Shown here in pieces: positions 1 through 6,203 of a stretch of DNA of 8,832 bases. Position 1 is the stretch's first letter. Every line of letters starts with the position of its first letter. The stretch comes from a bacterium. GTDB lineage: Bacteria; Krumholzibacteriota; Krumholzibacteriia; LZORAL124-64-63. The stretch is taken from NCBI GenBank assembly GCA_018652925.1, contig JABIBH010000399.1, positions 1 through 8,832 of the forward strand. The letters run 5' to 3'. The notes below the pieces were generated by a model, which had not been told where the DNA came from, searched no databases, and saw nothing but the letters and a program-made list of their open reading frames with translations. The position numbers and the translations under genes are program-made.

Positions 1-252
1 TATGGCGTTCTGCTTGAAGGCGGAATGGCACTGCGCGGAACTTTCCTGATCGACAAAGAGGGCATGGTTCAGCACATGAGTGTTAACAACCTTGGTCTTG
101 GTCGTAGTGTTGATGAAGCACTGCGCATGATCGATGCTCTACAACACCTTGAAGAGCACGGCGAAGTTTGTCCTGCCAACTGGAGCAAGGGTGACGATGC
201 AATGACACCAACAGCTGATGGTGTTGCAAAGTACCTGAGCGACAATGCATAA
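1..252 (+). CDS. Typical 2-Cys peroxiredoxin (AhpC/TSA family), C-terminal part
   Basis: The gene enters from the left edge in frame 1, and 83 codons are visible before the TAA at 250-252. The family reduces hydrogen peroxide and organic hydroperoxides in the cytoplasm, using a peroxidatic cysteine (upstream of this window) and a resolving cysteine. The visible part holds the late core strands (GTFLIDKEG, then the HMSVNN segment), the GRSVDEALR helix and the resolving-cysteine motif EVCPANW at about visible residues 55-61, followed by the C-terminal arm ending in GVAKYL. This arm is typical of Prx1/AhpC-type enzymes. The peroxidatic cysteine and the start cannot be seen. A strong intrinsic terminator follows at 277-313, so this is probably the end of a highly expressed unit. 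The family call is firm; the subtype name (ahpC, tsaA) is not. Confidence 0.93.
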   Translation, partial: YGVLLEGGMALRGTFLIDKEGMVQHMSVNNLGLGRSVDEALRMIDALQHLEEHGEVCPANWSKGDDAMTPTADGVAKYLSDNA

Positions 253-255
253 ATA

Positions 256-1167
256 ATGTCTATCAACAGACATAATAACCGGACTGGAAGTTTTGCTTCT
301 GGTCCGGTTTTTTCATGCCGCAATGTTGTCCTGCTTTTTGTCGATGGATTAGGCGTAGGCAGTTCAAAAAACAATCCTACACTCACTTACGATGGCACTC
401 TGTTCAACTTCCAGGAAACAACTGCCCAATGGAAATCGATTGATGCAACACTGGGTGCTCCAGGTATTCCTCAAAGTGCAACGGGGCAGACCTCACTGTT
501 GACCGGTGTCAATGCCCAGGCAAAACTGGGTCGTCATGCTACCGGTTTTCCAGGCCCTCACTTGCGTGAAATTATTAAAGAACATTCAGTTCTGAAACAG
601 CTTACCGATGCAGGGAAATCTGCCCGGTTTATCAATGCGTTCAGGCCTCTGTTTTGGGAAATATCGGAAGAAAGAAAGTGGACACTTTCAACTACCACAA
701 TTGCCACTCTTGCTGCTGATTTGCCGTTCTTCTCACTTGATGATTTAACAGCAGAGCTCTCAGTTTATCAGGAATTTACCAATCAGGATCTGATAGACAA
801 AGGTTTCAATGTTCCGCTCTGGACTCCTGAACACGCAGGCAGAGTATTGGCCAGAAATTGCCAGAAATATGATTTTTCTCTGTATGAGTTTTTCAAAACA
901 GATCATGCAGGACACTCTATGGACAGAGAATATTGTGAAGATATTTTAGGCAAGCTGGATCTATTTATATCTTCGTTTCTGTCTGCAACTCCATCGGATA
1001 CTCTGGTACTTTTGACCAGCGATCATGGAAACATTGAAGATTGTTCAATAAAAACGCATACCACAAATCTTATTCCACTTATGTGTTGGGGCGATGATGC
1101 TGAAATAGCATTATCCCAAATTGGCTCTTTAACTGATATCGTTCCTCTGATACTATCTGCTGTATAA
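256..1167 (+). CDS. Small metalloenzyme of the alkaline phosphatase / phosphoglyceromutase superfamily, substrate unknown
   Basis: This 303-residue protein carries the superfamily's two-metal site in order: D30 in LLFVDGLG, a probable nucleophile S74 in the QSATGQTSLLTG segment, D216/H217 and H220 in DHAGH, D256/H257 in TSDHGN, and H268 in KTHTTN. S74 is my alignment to the iPGM NSEVGH serine, counted from the following TG. At about 300 residues it lacks the large inserted domain of cofactor-independent phosphoglycerate mutase (about 510), so it should not be called gpmI. Phosphatase, phosphomutase or another phosphoester activity all remain possible. It appears cytoplasmic, with no signal peptide. 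ATG 256 is the only ATG, GTG or TTG in frame before the first conserved strand. It has no clear Shine-Dalgarno site and lies 3 bases after the peroxiredoxin stop, so translation is probably coupled. A terminator hairpin lies over codons 8-20. NfeD follows after 18 bases. Confidence 0.8.
   Translation: MSINRHNNRTGSFASGPVFSCRNVVLLFVDGLGVGSSKNNPTLTYDGTLFNFQETTAQWKSIDATLGAPGIPQSATGQTSLLTGVNAQAKLGRHATGFPGPHLREIIKEHSVLKQLTDAGKSARFINAFRPLFWEISEERKWTLSTTTIATLAADLPFFSLDDLTAELSVYQEFTNQDLIDKGFNVPLWTPEHAGRVLARNCQKYDFSLYEFFKTDHAGHSMDREYCEDILGKLDLFISSFLSATPSDTLVLLTSDHGNIEDCSIKTHTTNLIPLMCWGDDAEIALSQIGSLTDIVPLILSAV
277..313 (+). terminator. Intrinsic terminator of the peroxiredoxin gene, inside the next coding region
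   Basis: The arms 277-290 (AACCGGACTGGAAG) and 296-309 (CTTCTGGTCCGGTT) form a 14-pair stem with two G-T wobbles and a 5-base loop (291-295). Positions 308-313 are six T residues. This is a textbook Rho-independent terminator, 25 bases after the peroxiredoxin stop. It also encodes about residues 8-20 of the metalloenzyme, so transcription of the downstream genes needs readthrough, prevention of hairpin folding by a translating ribosome, or an internal promoter. Confidence 0.88.
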
Positions 1168-1185
1168 CCTTAATGGAGGTACGGT

Positions 1186-1611
1186 ATGTTAGTATGGCAA
1201 CTATGGCTTATTGCTGCAGCTGTTCTTGTTCTGATTGAGTTTTTTCTCCCCGGTTTTTTCGTCGCAACATTTGTGCTTGGTTGTCTGTTTTCTGCCCTGG
1301 CGTCTTTTCTGGGCGGTGGATATATAATTCAAACCATTGCATTTATTGTTGGCTCGCTGATTTCATTTGTTGGAATCAGGCCTCTTGTTTTAAAACATCT
1401 TTACAGTGATAAAGCGGGCAATGAAACAAATATAGGTGCACTTGTCGGGATACCTGCAATCGTGCTTGAACCTGTTGACAAGATAAATGGTCGAGTAAAA
1501 GTTGGTGGCGAGGACTGGAAAGCCAGAACTGAGCAGGACGAAACTTTTGAATCAGGTGTAAGTGTAACCGTCGTAAAAATTGACGGTGCAACCCTGATTG
1601 TTAAATCATAA
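1186..1611 (+). CDS. Short NfeD-type membrane protein
   Basis: The 141-residue protein has three closely packed hydrophobic helices (about residues 3-20, 24-43 and 46-66) and a soluble C-terminal beta domain (about 75-141). That domain contains GALVGIPAIVLEPV, NGRVKVGGEDWKA and a final VKIDGATLIVK segment, the OB-fold pattern of NfeD. The serine-protease domain of long NfeD proteins is absent, so this is the short form like E. coli YbbK. The family pairs with SPFH proteins in the inner membrane and is linked to membrane organisation and quality control; its exact biochemical role is not settled. The Shine-Dalgarno TGGAGGT lies just upstream of the ATG. An SPFH gene follows after 14 bases, which strongly supports a functional pair in one operon. 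Confidence 0.9.
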   Translation: MLVWQLWLIAAAVLVLIEFFLPGFFVATFVLGCLFSALASFLGGGYIIQTIAFIVGSLISFVGIRPLVLKHLYSDKAGNETNIGALVGIPAIVLEPVDKINGRVKVGGEDWKARTEQDETFESGVSVTVVKIDGATLIVKS

Positions 1612-1625
1612 AACTGGAGGAAGTC

Positions 1626-2603
1626 ATGGATGCAGGAGCAATTATTTTAACGATTCTCGCAATTGTTGTAGTGGTAAATGCGGTGCGCGGATTTGTTATC
1701 GTTAAACAGGCAGAGACAATGGTCATTGAAAGGCTCGGAAAATACCATCGAACATTGCAGTCAGGTATTAACATCATCTGGCCGATTATCGACAAAAATC
1801 GTGAGATAGAATGGAAATATATCCAGGAGACTCACGAAGGTGTCACCATGACCTACAAAAAATTGAAACGGATTGACCTGCGTGAAACGGTTTACAATTT
1901 CCCGCGACAGAATGTGATTACTCGAGACAATGTGGTTACTGAAATCAATGCGCTACTCTATTTTCAGGTTACCGATCCTGCCAGATCGGTTTATGAGATT
2001 GCCAACCTGCCAGACGCAATTGAAAAGCTGACGCAGACAACTTTGCGTAACGTAATTGGTGAAATGGATCTCGATCAAACACTGTCATCACGTGATACCA
2101 TAAACACAAAGTTGCGTGCAATCCTGGATGAAGCCACTGACAAGTGGGGTGTGAAAGTAAATCGAGTTGAACTTCAGGATATCAATCCACCTCGCGACAT
2201 CAAAGATGCGATGGAGAAACAGATGCGCGCCGAGCGTGATCGTCGAGCACAGATTCTGGAAGCAGAGGGAATGAAAAAGGCACAAATTCTGGAAGCCGAA
2301 GGTGCAAAAGAAGCACAGATTAACAGAGCTGAAGGTGACAAACGATCTCGCGTGCTGATTGCCGAAGGACAGGCTGAAGCCAGAGTAAAAGTCTCTGAAG
2401 CTGAGGCTCAGGCAATTCACAATGTGACCGGTGCCATTTCTTCAACTGGCGACCCAGCTAATTATCTTATAGCGATGAAATACATCGATGCCTTGAAAGA
2501 AATGTCTGCTGGCGATAAATCCAAAACAGTATTCATGCCTTACGAAGCAACTGGCGTTCTGAGTTCTATTGGTGGTATCAAGGAGATGTTGGAGAGGGCT
2601 TAG
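1626..2603 (+). CDS. qmcA: SPFH/band-7 membrane protein, QmcA/stomatin-like
   Basis: The 325-residue protein has one N-terminal membrane segment (about residues 4-21), a prohibitin/SPFH domain (about 22-200, with QAETMVIERLGKYHRTLQ, RQNVITRDNV and ELQDINPPRDI), and an alanine/glutamate-rich coiled coil (about 200-270) containing imperfect 11-residue repeats ending EAEG. The C-terminal region has GDPANYLIAMKYIDAL and VFMPYEATGVLSSIGG. Such proteins form large oligomeric cages on the inner membrane, often around FtsH-type proteases. The length is close to E. coli QmcA (about 305). The start is set by CTGGAGG at 1614-1620, 5 bases from the ATG. The adjacent NfeD gene is the usual partner. The family is certain; the symbol follows the domain plan and neighbour and could equally be written as a generic SPFH gene. 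Confidence 0.92.
   Translation: MDAGAIILTILAIVVVVNAVRGFVIVKQAETMVIERLGKYHRTLQSGINIIWPIIDKNREIEWKYIQETHEGVTMTYKKLKRIDLRETVYNFPRQNVITRDNVVTEINALLYFQVTDPARSVYEIANLPDAIEKLTQTTLRNVIGEMDLDQTLSSRDTINTKLRAILDEATDKWGVKVNRVELQDINPPRDIKDAMEKQMRAERDRRAQILEAEGMKKAQILEAEGAKEAQINRAEGDKRSRVLIAEGQAEARVKVSEAEAQAIHNVTGAISSTGDPANYLIAMKYIDALKEMSAGDKSKTVFMPYEATGVLSSIGGIKEMLERA
2247..2336 (+). repeat. Degenerate 33-base tandem repeat in the SPFH coiled coil
   Basis: Three in-frame copies start at 2247, 2280 and 2313 with a 33-base period. They encode AQILEAEG, AQILEAEG and AQINRAEG, each followed by a basic tripeptide in the first two copies (MKK, AKE). Copies one and two are nearly identical at DNA level and differ mainly at third positions, so selection is on the protein. 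An 11-residue period is typical of right-handed coiled coils in SPFH proteins. Confidence 0.75.
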
Positions 2604-2642
2604 AATTTCCTTACTAGTGGGAAATGGGTAGTCTTGCAAATT

Positions 2643-2650
2643 AAGAGGTG
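2643..2650 (+). promoter_or_regulatory. Ribosome binding site that selects ATG 2657
   Basis: AAGAGGTG at 2643-2650 lies 6 bases before ATG 2657. An in-frame GTG at 2648 overlaps this site and has no Shine-Dalgarno sequence of its own, so the ATG is the better start. Confidence 0.7.
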
Positions 2651-2656
2651 ATACCA

Positions 2657-3100
2657 ATGGCTCAAAAATTTATAGCTTTTGTCACAGCAGCTACAGGATT
2701 CTGGTTTATTGTTTCTCGCTGGCCAGATTATCAACATGCTTACCAGCTGCTAATCGATACAGTCCCAATAGCCGGGTTTTATATTGCAGCCCTTACCGGC
2801 ATGATGATGCTCATTCCCGTTCTTAAAATTGTGGCTGGAATCGGTTTATGGAGGCTATGTCGCTGGTCTTTATATCTTGCGCTTATTGTCTTATCCGTAG
2901 ACTTTGTCACATTGGCTACTGCCGTTGTGCGATTCCATTCGGCTGCTTCGAATGTCCCATTTGTATCTGAGTTGGAGTTATCTGGAGCAGTTAATGTCGA
3001 GGTTCACAGTTTATGGCCTACATACACAGTGGCTGTATTGAGTGCATTGAGTCTGCTAGTGTTGGCTCTCAAATTATCAAAACGTCAGGCAGAGGAATAG
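2657..3100 (+). CDS. Small multi-pass membrane protein of unknown function
   Basis: From ATG 2657 the protein has 147 residues and four hydrophobic stretches, at about residues 4-20, 36-63, 70-93 and 119-139. A longer loop between helices three and four (about 94-118) contains acidic residues (SELELSG, NVEVH), and the C-terminus is short and charged (KLSKRQAEE). A GTG at 2648 would add three residues, but it sits inside the ribosome binding site. I do not recognise a family: the layout resembles small DoxX-like or other four-helix membrane proteins, but no diagnostic motif was found. It lies 53 bases after the SPFH gene and its TAG touches the ATG of the following flavin-binding protein, so those two are surely co-transcribed and probably translationally coupled. 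Confidence 0.75.
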   Translation: MAQKFIAFVTAATGFWFIVSRWPDYQHAYQLLIDTVPIAGFYIAALTGMMMLIPVLKIVAGIGLWRLCRWSLYLALIVLSVDFVTLATAVVRFHSAASNVPFVSELELSGAVNVEVHSLWPTYTVAVLSALSLLVLALKLSKRQAEE

Positions 3101-3571
3101 ATGCGCAATATGCGAAGGTCAGATCGGGCAATTGAAAAAGAAGAAGCTCTTCAAATCCTTGAGAACGGTGAATATGGTGTGTTGTCAACTGTAGGGTCTG
3201 ACAATCAACCATATGGTTTCCCTGTAAGTTTTTGTGTTTTTGATCACAATATCTATTTTCACTGCGCTTTTGAAGGCCATAAAATCGACAACTTTACTTA
3301 CAATCCGAAAGTATCATTTTGTGTTATCGGAAACACGTGTGTTCTACCTTCCAAATTCAGTACTGAGTATGAGAGCACAATAGTCTTCGGTTTGTTGAGT
3401 GAAGTCTTCGATAATGAAAAGCAAAAGGCTCTCGAAGGTCTGGTTCACAAATATTCCAGTGATCATTTGCCGGACGGGTTGAAATATATAGGTAAACAAA
3501 AAGATAAAACGAAAGTTTTCAGAATAGCCATTGAAACTATTACTGGAAAAGCCAGAAAAAGATCTGGATAA
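3101..3571 (+). CDS. Pyridoxamine 5'-phosphate oxidase-like (NimA-type) flavin-binding protein
   Basis: This 156-residue protein matches the small PPOX-like, split-barrel flavin-binding family that includes NimA-like proteins. It has an N-terminal MRRSDRAIEKEEALQILENG helix (residues 4-23), then the first strands YGVLSTVGSDNQPYGFPVSF and NIYFHCAFEGHKIDNF (about 51-66), and the strand KVSFCVIGN. The GHKIDN segment is characteristic of this subgroup. Members bind FMN, F420 or haem and reduce small molecules such as nitroimidazoles; the substrate here cannot be inferred. It is cytoplasmic, with no signal or membrane segment. The start at 3101 directly abuts the previous stop and AGAGGA at 3091-3096 serves it. 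ATG 3110 is possible but its spacing from that site (13 bases) is poor. Confidence 0.85.
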   Translation: MRNMRRSDRAIEKEEALQILENGEYGVLSTVGSDNQPYGFPVSFCVFDHNIYFHCAFEGHKIDNFTYNPKVSFCVIGNTCVLPSKFSTEYESTIVFGLLSEVFDNEKQKALEGLVHKYSSDHLPDGLKYIGKQKDKTKVFRIAIETITGKARKRSG

Positions 3572-3584
3572 AACCAACTAGCAG

Positions 3585-3596
3585 TTAATGCATTAA
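3585..3596. promoter_or_regulatory. Perfect 12-base palindrome upstream of the ACR3 gene
   Basis: TTAATGCATTAA is self-complementary over all 12 bases and lies 19 bases before the ACR3 start, in the short gap after the PPOX gene. Its position would suit an operator for a dimeric repressor, but I do not recognise it as a known ArsR box. An AT-rich 12-base palindrome can also occur by chance. Confidence 0.3.
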
Positions 3597-3615
3597 ATGA
3601 CGAGGGGCAATCAGA

Positions 3616-4692
3616 ATGACAGAAAAGAAATTAACTTTCTTTGAACAATATTTAACTGTTTGGGTATTGCTTTGTATAGCAGCCGGTATTGTTTTAGGAA
3701 AAGCTGTACCTGAAATCGCAATAACACTAAATGATTTTTCTATTTATCAGGTGTCTATCCCTATTGCTGTTTGCCTGTTTTTTATGATGTACCCGATCAT
3801 GGTAAAGATCGATTTTACTCAAGTCATCAAGTCAGCTAAAACTCCAAAGCCAGTCTTTCTCACACTGTTTATTAATTGGGCAATCAAGCCGTTTTCGATG
3901 TTTGCAATTTCATACTTCTTTCTGGGTTATTTATTCAAGGATTTTTTACCGGGCACAGAAATTCTTGCAAACGGTGAAGAGGTTGAATTATGGCGTAGTT
4001 ATATTGCTGGTAATATTTTGCTTGGCATTGCGCCGTGTACAGCGATGGTCCTGATGTGGGGTTATCTTGCAAAAGGCAACGACGGTCTGACACTTGTGAT
4101 GGTGGCAATTAATTCATTAATGATGCTGCTCCTTTATGGCCCACTGGGCAGTTTGTTGCTGAATGTGAATTCGATGCCTGTACCTTGGCAGACAATGTTA
4201 TTTTCAGTATCGATTTATGTGGCATTGCCCCTGATTGCAGGATCATTATCTAGAAAGTGGATAATCAGCTATAAAGGAATCGATTGGTTTAATGAGAAAT
4301 TCCTGCATTGGCTGACTCCCGTCAGTATAACCGCACTGCTTCTAACATTGATTTTGCTATTCTCGTTCAAGGGTGAAGTGATCATCAATAATCCACTCAC
4401 AATCTTGTGGATTGCTATTCCCCTTTTCCTGCAAACCATTTTTATATTTGCACTTGGTTATTTTGTTTTCGCAAAGCGGTTAAAACTTTCATATCAGGAT
4501 GCTGCACCGGCAGCGTTGATTGGGGCTTCCAACCATTTTGAAGTAGCCATTGCTACTGCTGTCATCCTTTTTGGTTTATCATCGGGCGCGGCTTTGGCCA
4601 CGGTGGTTGGTGTGCTGATAGAAGTTCCCCTTATGCTTATGTTAGTATCGGTTTGCAAGCGTACCAGTCATATTTTTGACGCGGGGGATTAG
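3616..4692 (+). CDS. acr3: ACR3-family arsenite efflux transporter
   Basis: The 358-residue polytopic inner-membrane protein has about ten hydrophobic helices and the family's usual length. It starts with the conserved [18 protein letters not shown] helix, continues with [13 protein letters not shown] and MVKIDF segments, and contains the hallmark [12 protein letters not shown] with C141 in the position of the essential thiolate cysteine of known Acr3 proteins. A second hallmark, [12 protein letters not shown] with E309, lies in a late helix. The family exports As(OH)3 or arsenite, and in some members antimonite, using the proton gradient. The GAGG at 3602-3605 serves ATG 3616, though the spacing is slightly long. 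No arsR or arsC is adjacent in this window, which is unusual. It may form a unit with the PPOX gene upstream (44-base gap) and the secreted protein downstream (25-base gap). Confidence 0.93.
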   Translation: MTEKKLTFFEQYLTVWVLLCIAAGIVLGKAVPEIAITLNDFSIYQVSIPIAVCLFFMMYPIMVKIDFTQVIKSAKTPKPVFLTLFINWAIKPFSMFAISYFFLGYLFKDFLPGTEILANGEEVELWRSYIAGNILLGIAPCTAMVLMWGYLAKGNDGLTLVMVAINSLMMLLLYGPLGSLLLNVNSMPVPWQTMLFSVSIYVALPLIAGSLSRKWIISYKGIDWFNEKFLHWLTPVSITALLLTLILLFSFKGEVIINNPLTILWIAIPLFLQTIFIFALGYFVFAKRLKLSYQDAAPAALIGASNHFEVAIATAVILFGLSSGAALATVVGVLIEVPLMLMLVSVCKRTSHIFDAGD

Positions 4693-4717
4693 TGCTGACA
4701 ACTGTTAAGGATATTTC

Positions 4718-5464
4718 ATGAAACGCATGATATTATTAGTAGCCTATTTAGTTATTGCCAACCAGTCCGTCGGCCAGTCGATTCACAGGAATGACCTGAA
4801 TTGTTTCCAGGGTTCAATTGTTGTGAAGCTGAGTAATTCCGGTGGAGTAATTGTTGGTCCTGGTTTCACCGAGTTTGAATCAAAGTGTCAGCCCCAAATG
4901 AGATCTAAATCAAGATCAGATTATTCAGGCAATCAGGAATCGGAATTGTGTTTGAGCTATTACGATTCTTTAGCTCCAGCTTATGCTTTTCCATCGGGAT
5001 CCCTGGTTGTTATACCTCTACAGGATCATCATGGACATGAGATCCAGAACCATGTGTTGTCATTTTGGCAAGCACGAGGCGATAGCCTGGGCTTTGCGTT
5101 CTTTGATTCCAGCGTCAGGCGCGGGGCCATCGGCTACCTCGCCGTTCGACAGGTATTGGAGTCACCAAATAGCGAGCTTTATCTGCTTACTGAAAACTAT
5201 GGTAACGATGCTGGCGATATTTGGGGCAAATTTGATATAGCCTTGGTTCAACCAGAAAGCAAAATTGTCACATCGATAGCAAACGAACGCTACCATTGGG
5301 AGTATATGTCTACTGCCTGTGATTCACTGCAAGCAGACCTGGTCTTATCACCCGATGGAGTTGCCGCTCGTTTCATCAGGACTCACTTGTCATGGGATGA
5401 AGTAAGCAGACGAGGGAAAGTTACAAGCGTCGATACAACGTATGTTGAGTTATCGGAACAGTGA
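4718..5464 (+). CDS. Secreted protein of unknown family
   Basis: The 248-residue product begins MKRMILLVAYLVIANQSVGQS, a good signal peptide with a basic start, a hydrophobic core at about residues 4-14 and likely cleavage near residues 19-21, so it is probably periplasmic or exported. There is no lipobox cysteine after the core. The mature part is mostly polar and beta-strand-like, with four cysteines (29, 57, 78, 201) that could form two disulfides. I recognise no catalytic motif or family. AAGGA at 4707-4711, 6 bases before the ATG, fixes the start. It follows the ACR3 stop by 25 bases, so co-transcription is likely. A link to arsenic is only positional: the cysteines are not clustered as in metal-binding proteins. 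Confidence 0.7.
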   Translation: MKRMILLVAYLVIANQSVGQSIHRNDLNCFQGSIVVKLSNSGGVIVGPGFTEFESKCQPQMRSKSRSDYSGNQESELCLSYYDSLAPAYAFPSGSLVVIPLQDHHGHEIQNHVLSFWQARGDSLGFAFFDSSVRRGAIGYLAVRQVLESPNSELYLLTENYGNDAGDIWGKFDIALVQPESKIVTSIANERYHWEYMSTACDSLQADLVLSPDGVAARFIRTHLSWDEVSRRGKVTSVDTTYVELSEQ

Positions 5465-5574
5465 GAGGGATATGTTGGGCAAGATGAAATTATTGACGAA
5501 TTATAGCCCACGAGGGATTTTCCACGCGCCTAGTCAATACTGTCAGCACGTAAGAAATTTGCTCAAGTTTTTTG

Positions 5575-5603
5575 TGGACATACCGAATATAGTATAGTAC
5601 AAT
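5575..5603 (+). promoter_or_regulatory. Probable sigma-70 promoter of the toxin-antitoxin operon
   Basis: TGGACA at 5575-5580 (5 of 6 to consensus) and TACAAT at 5598-5603 (5 of 6) are separated by exactly 17 bases. The predicted transcription start, about 6-8 bases after the -10 box, falls at 5609-5611, on the toxin ATG at 5610. The sequence around the -10 box is rich in ATATAG-type repeats, as expected if the antitoxin binds there. Confidence 0.65.
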
Positions 5604-5607
5604 ATAG
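5586..5607. repeat. Direct repeats overlapping the -10 box, candidate antitoxin operator
   Basis: AATATAG occurs at 5586-5592 and again at 5601-5607, a 15-base centre spacing (about one and a half helical turns). A related TATAG lies between them in TAGTATAGTAC. XRE antitoxins usually autorepress by binding repeats at their own promoter, so this is a likely operator by position. The AT-rich composition makes chance repeats easier. Confidence 0.4.
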
Positions 5608-5609
5608 AT

Positions 5610-5891
5610 ATGTGGGAAATATATGAGCATCGCCGTGTTTCGAAGGCTGTATCCGGCTTGCCGGTGCAGGTGCTTAAGCGATATGAAAAGTGGAAGGATA
5701 TTGTGCGCGTATCCGGCCCTCAAGGGTTGCGAGCTATCAAGGGATTTCGCGACGAGGCGTTACGGGGTGATTGGAAGGGACATCGTTCATCTCGGCTGAG
5801 CCAGCAACATCGTGTGATATACCAAGTTGAAGCCCAGGAAGTAGTTGTTTACGTCATGGACGTTACAGCACATGATTATCGGAGGAAATAA
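5610..5891 (+). CDS. RelE-like mRNA interferase toxin of a type II toxin-antitoxin pair
   Basis: The 93-residue protein fits the compact RelE/StbE/HigB-like fold. It begins MWEIYEHRRVSKAV, has an amphipathic helix pair (about residues 18-42), and then the conserved stretch with W55, G57, R59, R62, R68 and Y71 (GDWKGHRSSRLSQQHRVIY). It ends with VVVYVMDVTAHDYRRK, where H88, Y90 and R91 sit in the usual active-site tail. These toxins cut mRNA on the ribosome and stop growth unless bound by the antitoxin. The gene precedes its antitoxin, the higBA-like order. No Shine-Dalgarno site lies before ATG 5610 and the promoter's expected start is on the ATG, so the mRNA may be leaderless. No key residue appears missing. 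The exact subfamily is uncertain. Confidence 0.87.
   Translation: MWEIYEHRRVSKAVSGLPVQVLKRYEKWKDIVRVSGPQGLRAIKGFRDEALRGDWKGHRSSRLSQQHRVIYQVEAQEVVVYVMDVTAHDYRRK
5881..5885 (+). promoter_or_regulatory. Strong Shine-Dalgarno site of the antitoxin inside the toxin tail
   Basis: GGAGG at 5881-5885 encodes part of the toxin's final Arg-Arg-Lys and lies 9 bases before ATG 5895. It should give the antitoxin efficient independent initiation, in contrast to the toxin, which has no such site. Confidence 0.8.
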
Positions 5892-5894
5892 ATC

Positions 5895-6161
5895 ATGGTA
5901 CGAAGAGGATTTAGTAAAGCCCAAAAGAATATCGATGTTTCGATTGGCGAGTCGGTTCGCATTGTTCGCGAGCTTCAAGAGTTGAGCCAAAACGAATTGG
6001 CGGTGTTGTCTGGTATTCCTCAATCGACCATTTCTGCAATCGAAAATGACCGTATTAATCTTGGCGTGGAGCGTGCAAAGACTCTTGCTATTGCATTAAA
6101 ATGCCACCCTGCTGTGCTGGTCTTTCCAGGTTGGGATGTTGACAGCGAGTTTGCTGCCTGA
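5895..6161 (+). CDS. XRE-family antitoxin, cognate partner of the RelE-like toxin
   Basis: This 88-residue protein contains a five-helix Cro/C1-type HTH domain at about residues 17-73. The two DNA-contact helices are visible in SQNELAVLSGIPQSTISAIEND (about 33-54), with the typical Q, S and T residues of the recognition helix and the following ENDRINLGVERAKTLAIALK. The C-terminal tail (VLVFPGWDVDSEFAA) is short and could bind the toxin. The gene starts 3 bases after the toxin stop and has a strong Shine-Dalgarno site within the toxin gene, so the two are co-expressed. By analogy to HigA-type antitoxins it should neutralise the toxin and repress the shared promoter. Its HTH serves as a positive comparison for the relic at 6895-6954. 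Confidence 0.88.
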   Translation: MVRRGFSKAQKNIDVSIGESVRIVRELQELSQNELAVLSGIPQSTISAIENDRINLGVERAKTLAIALKCHPAVLVFPGWDVDSEFAA

Positions 6162-6203
6162 CAAATACCTGCAGTTGAAACCAACACAAAAAGGGATTAA
6201 TTA

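Noticed and set aside
224..253. TTGCAA and CATAAA with an 18-base gap, a possible promoter for the metalloenzyme
   Set aside because: Both boxes match at only 4 of 6 positions and the implied start would lie after ATG 256, the only standard start codon.
2088..2420. A 110-codon minus-strand frame opposite the SPFH gene
   Set aside because: It is the antisense of the conserved coiled coil; its Phe/Leu/Cys-rich composition is what antisense of that repeat gives.
2605..2625. Inverted repeat ATTTCC / GGAAAT after the SPFH gene as a terminator
   Set aside because: The stem is only 6 pairs with a 9-base loop and no T-run follows.
4983..5240. An 85-codon frame inside the secreted-protein gene, same strand
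   Set aside because: It has no ribosome binding site or family motif and lies wholly within a gene with a clear signal peptide and start.
5474..5511. TGGGC / GCCCA hairpin after the secreted-protein gene as a terminator
   Set aside because: The stem is 5 pairs with a long loop of about 27 bases and no T-tract.
5493..5521. TTGACG as a second -35 box upstream of the toxin
   Set aside because: At 17 bases the -10 position reads GATTTT, a poor match; the pair at 5575-5603 is far better.
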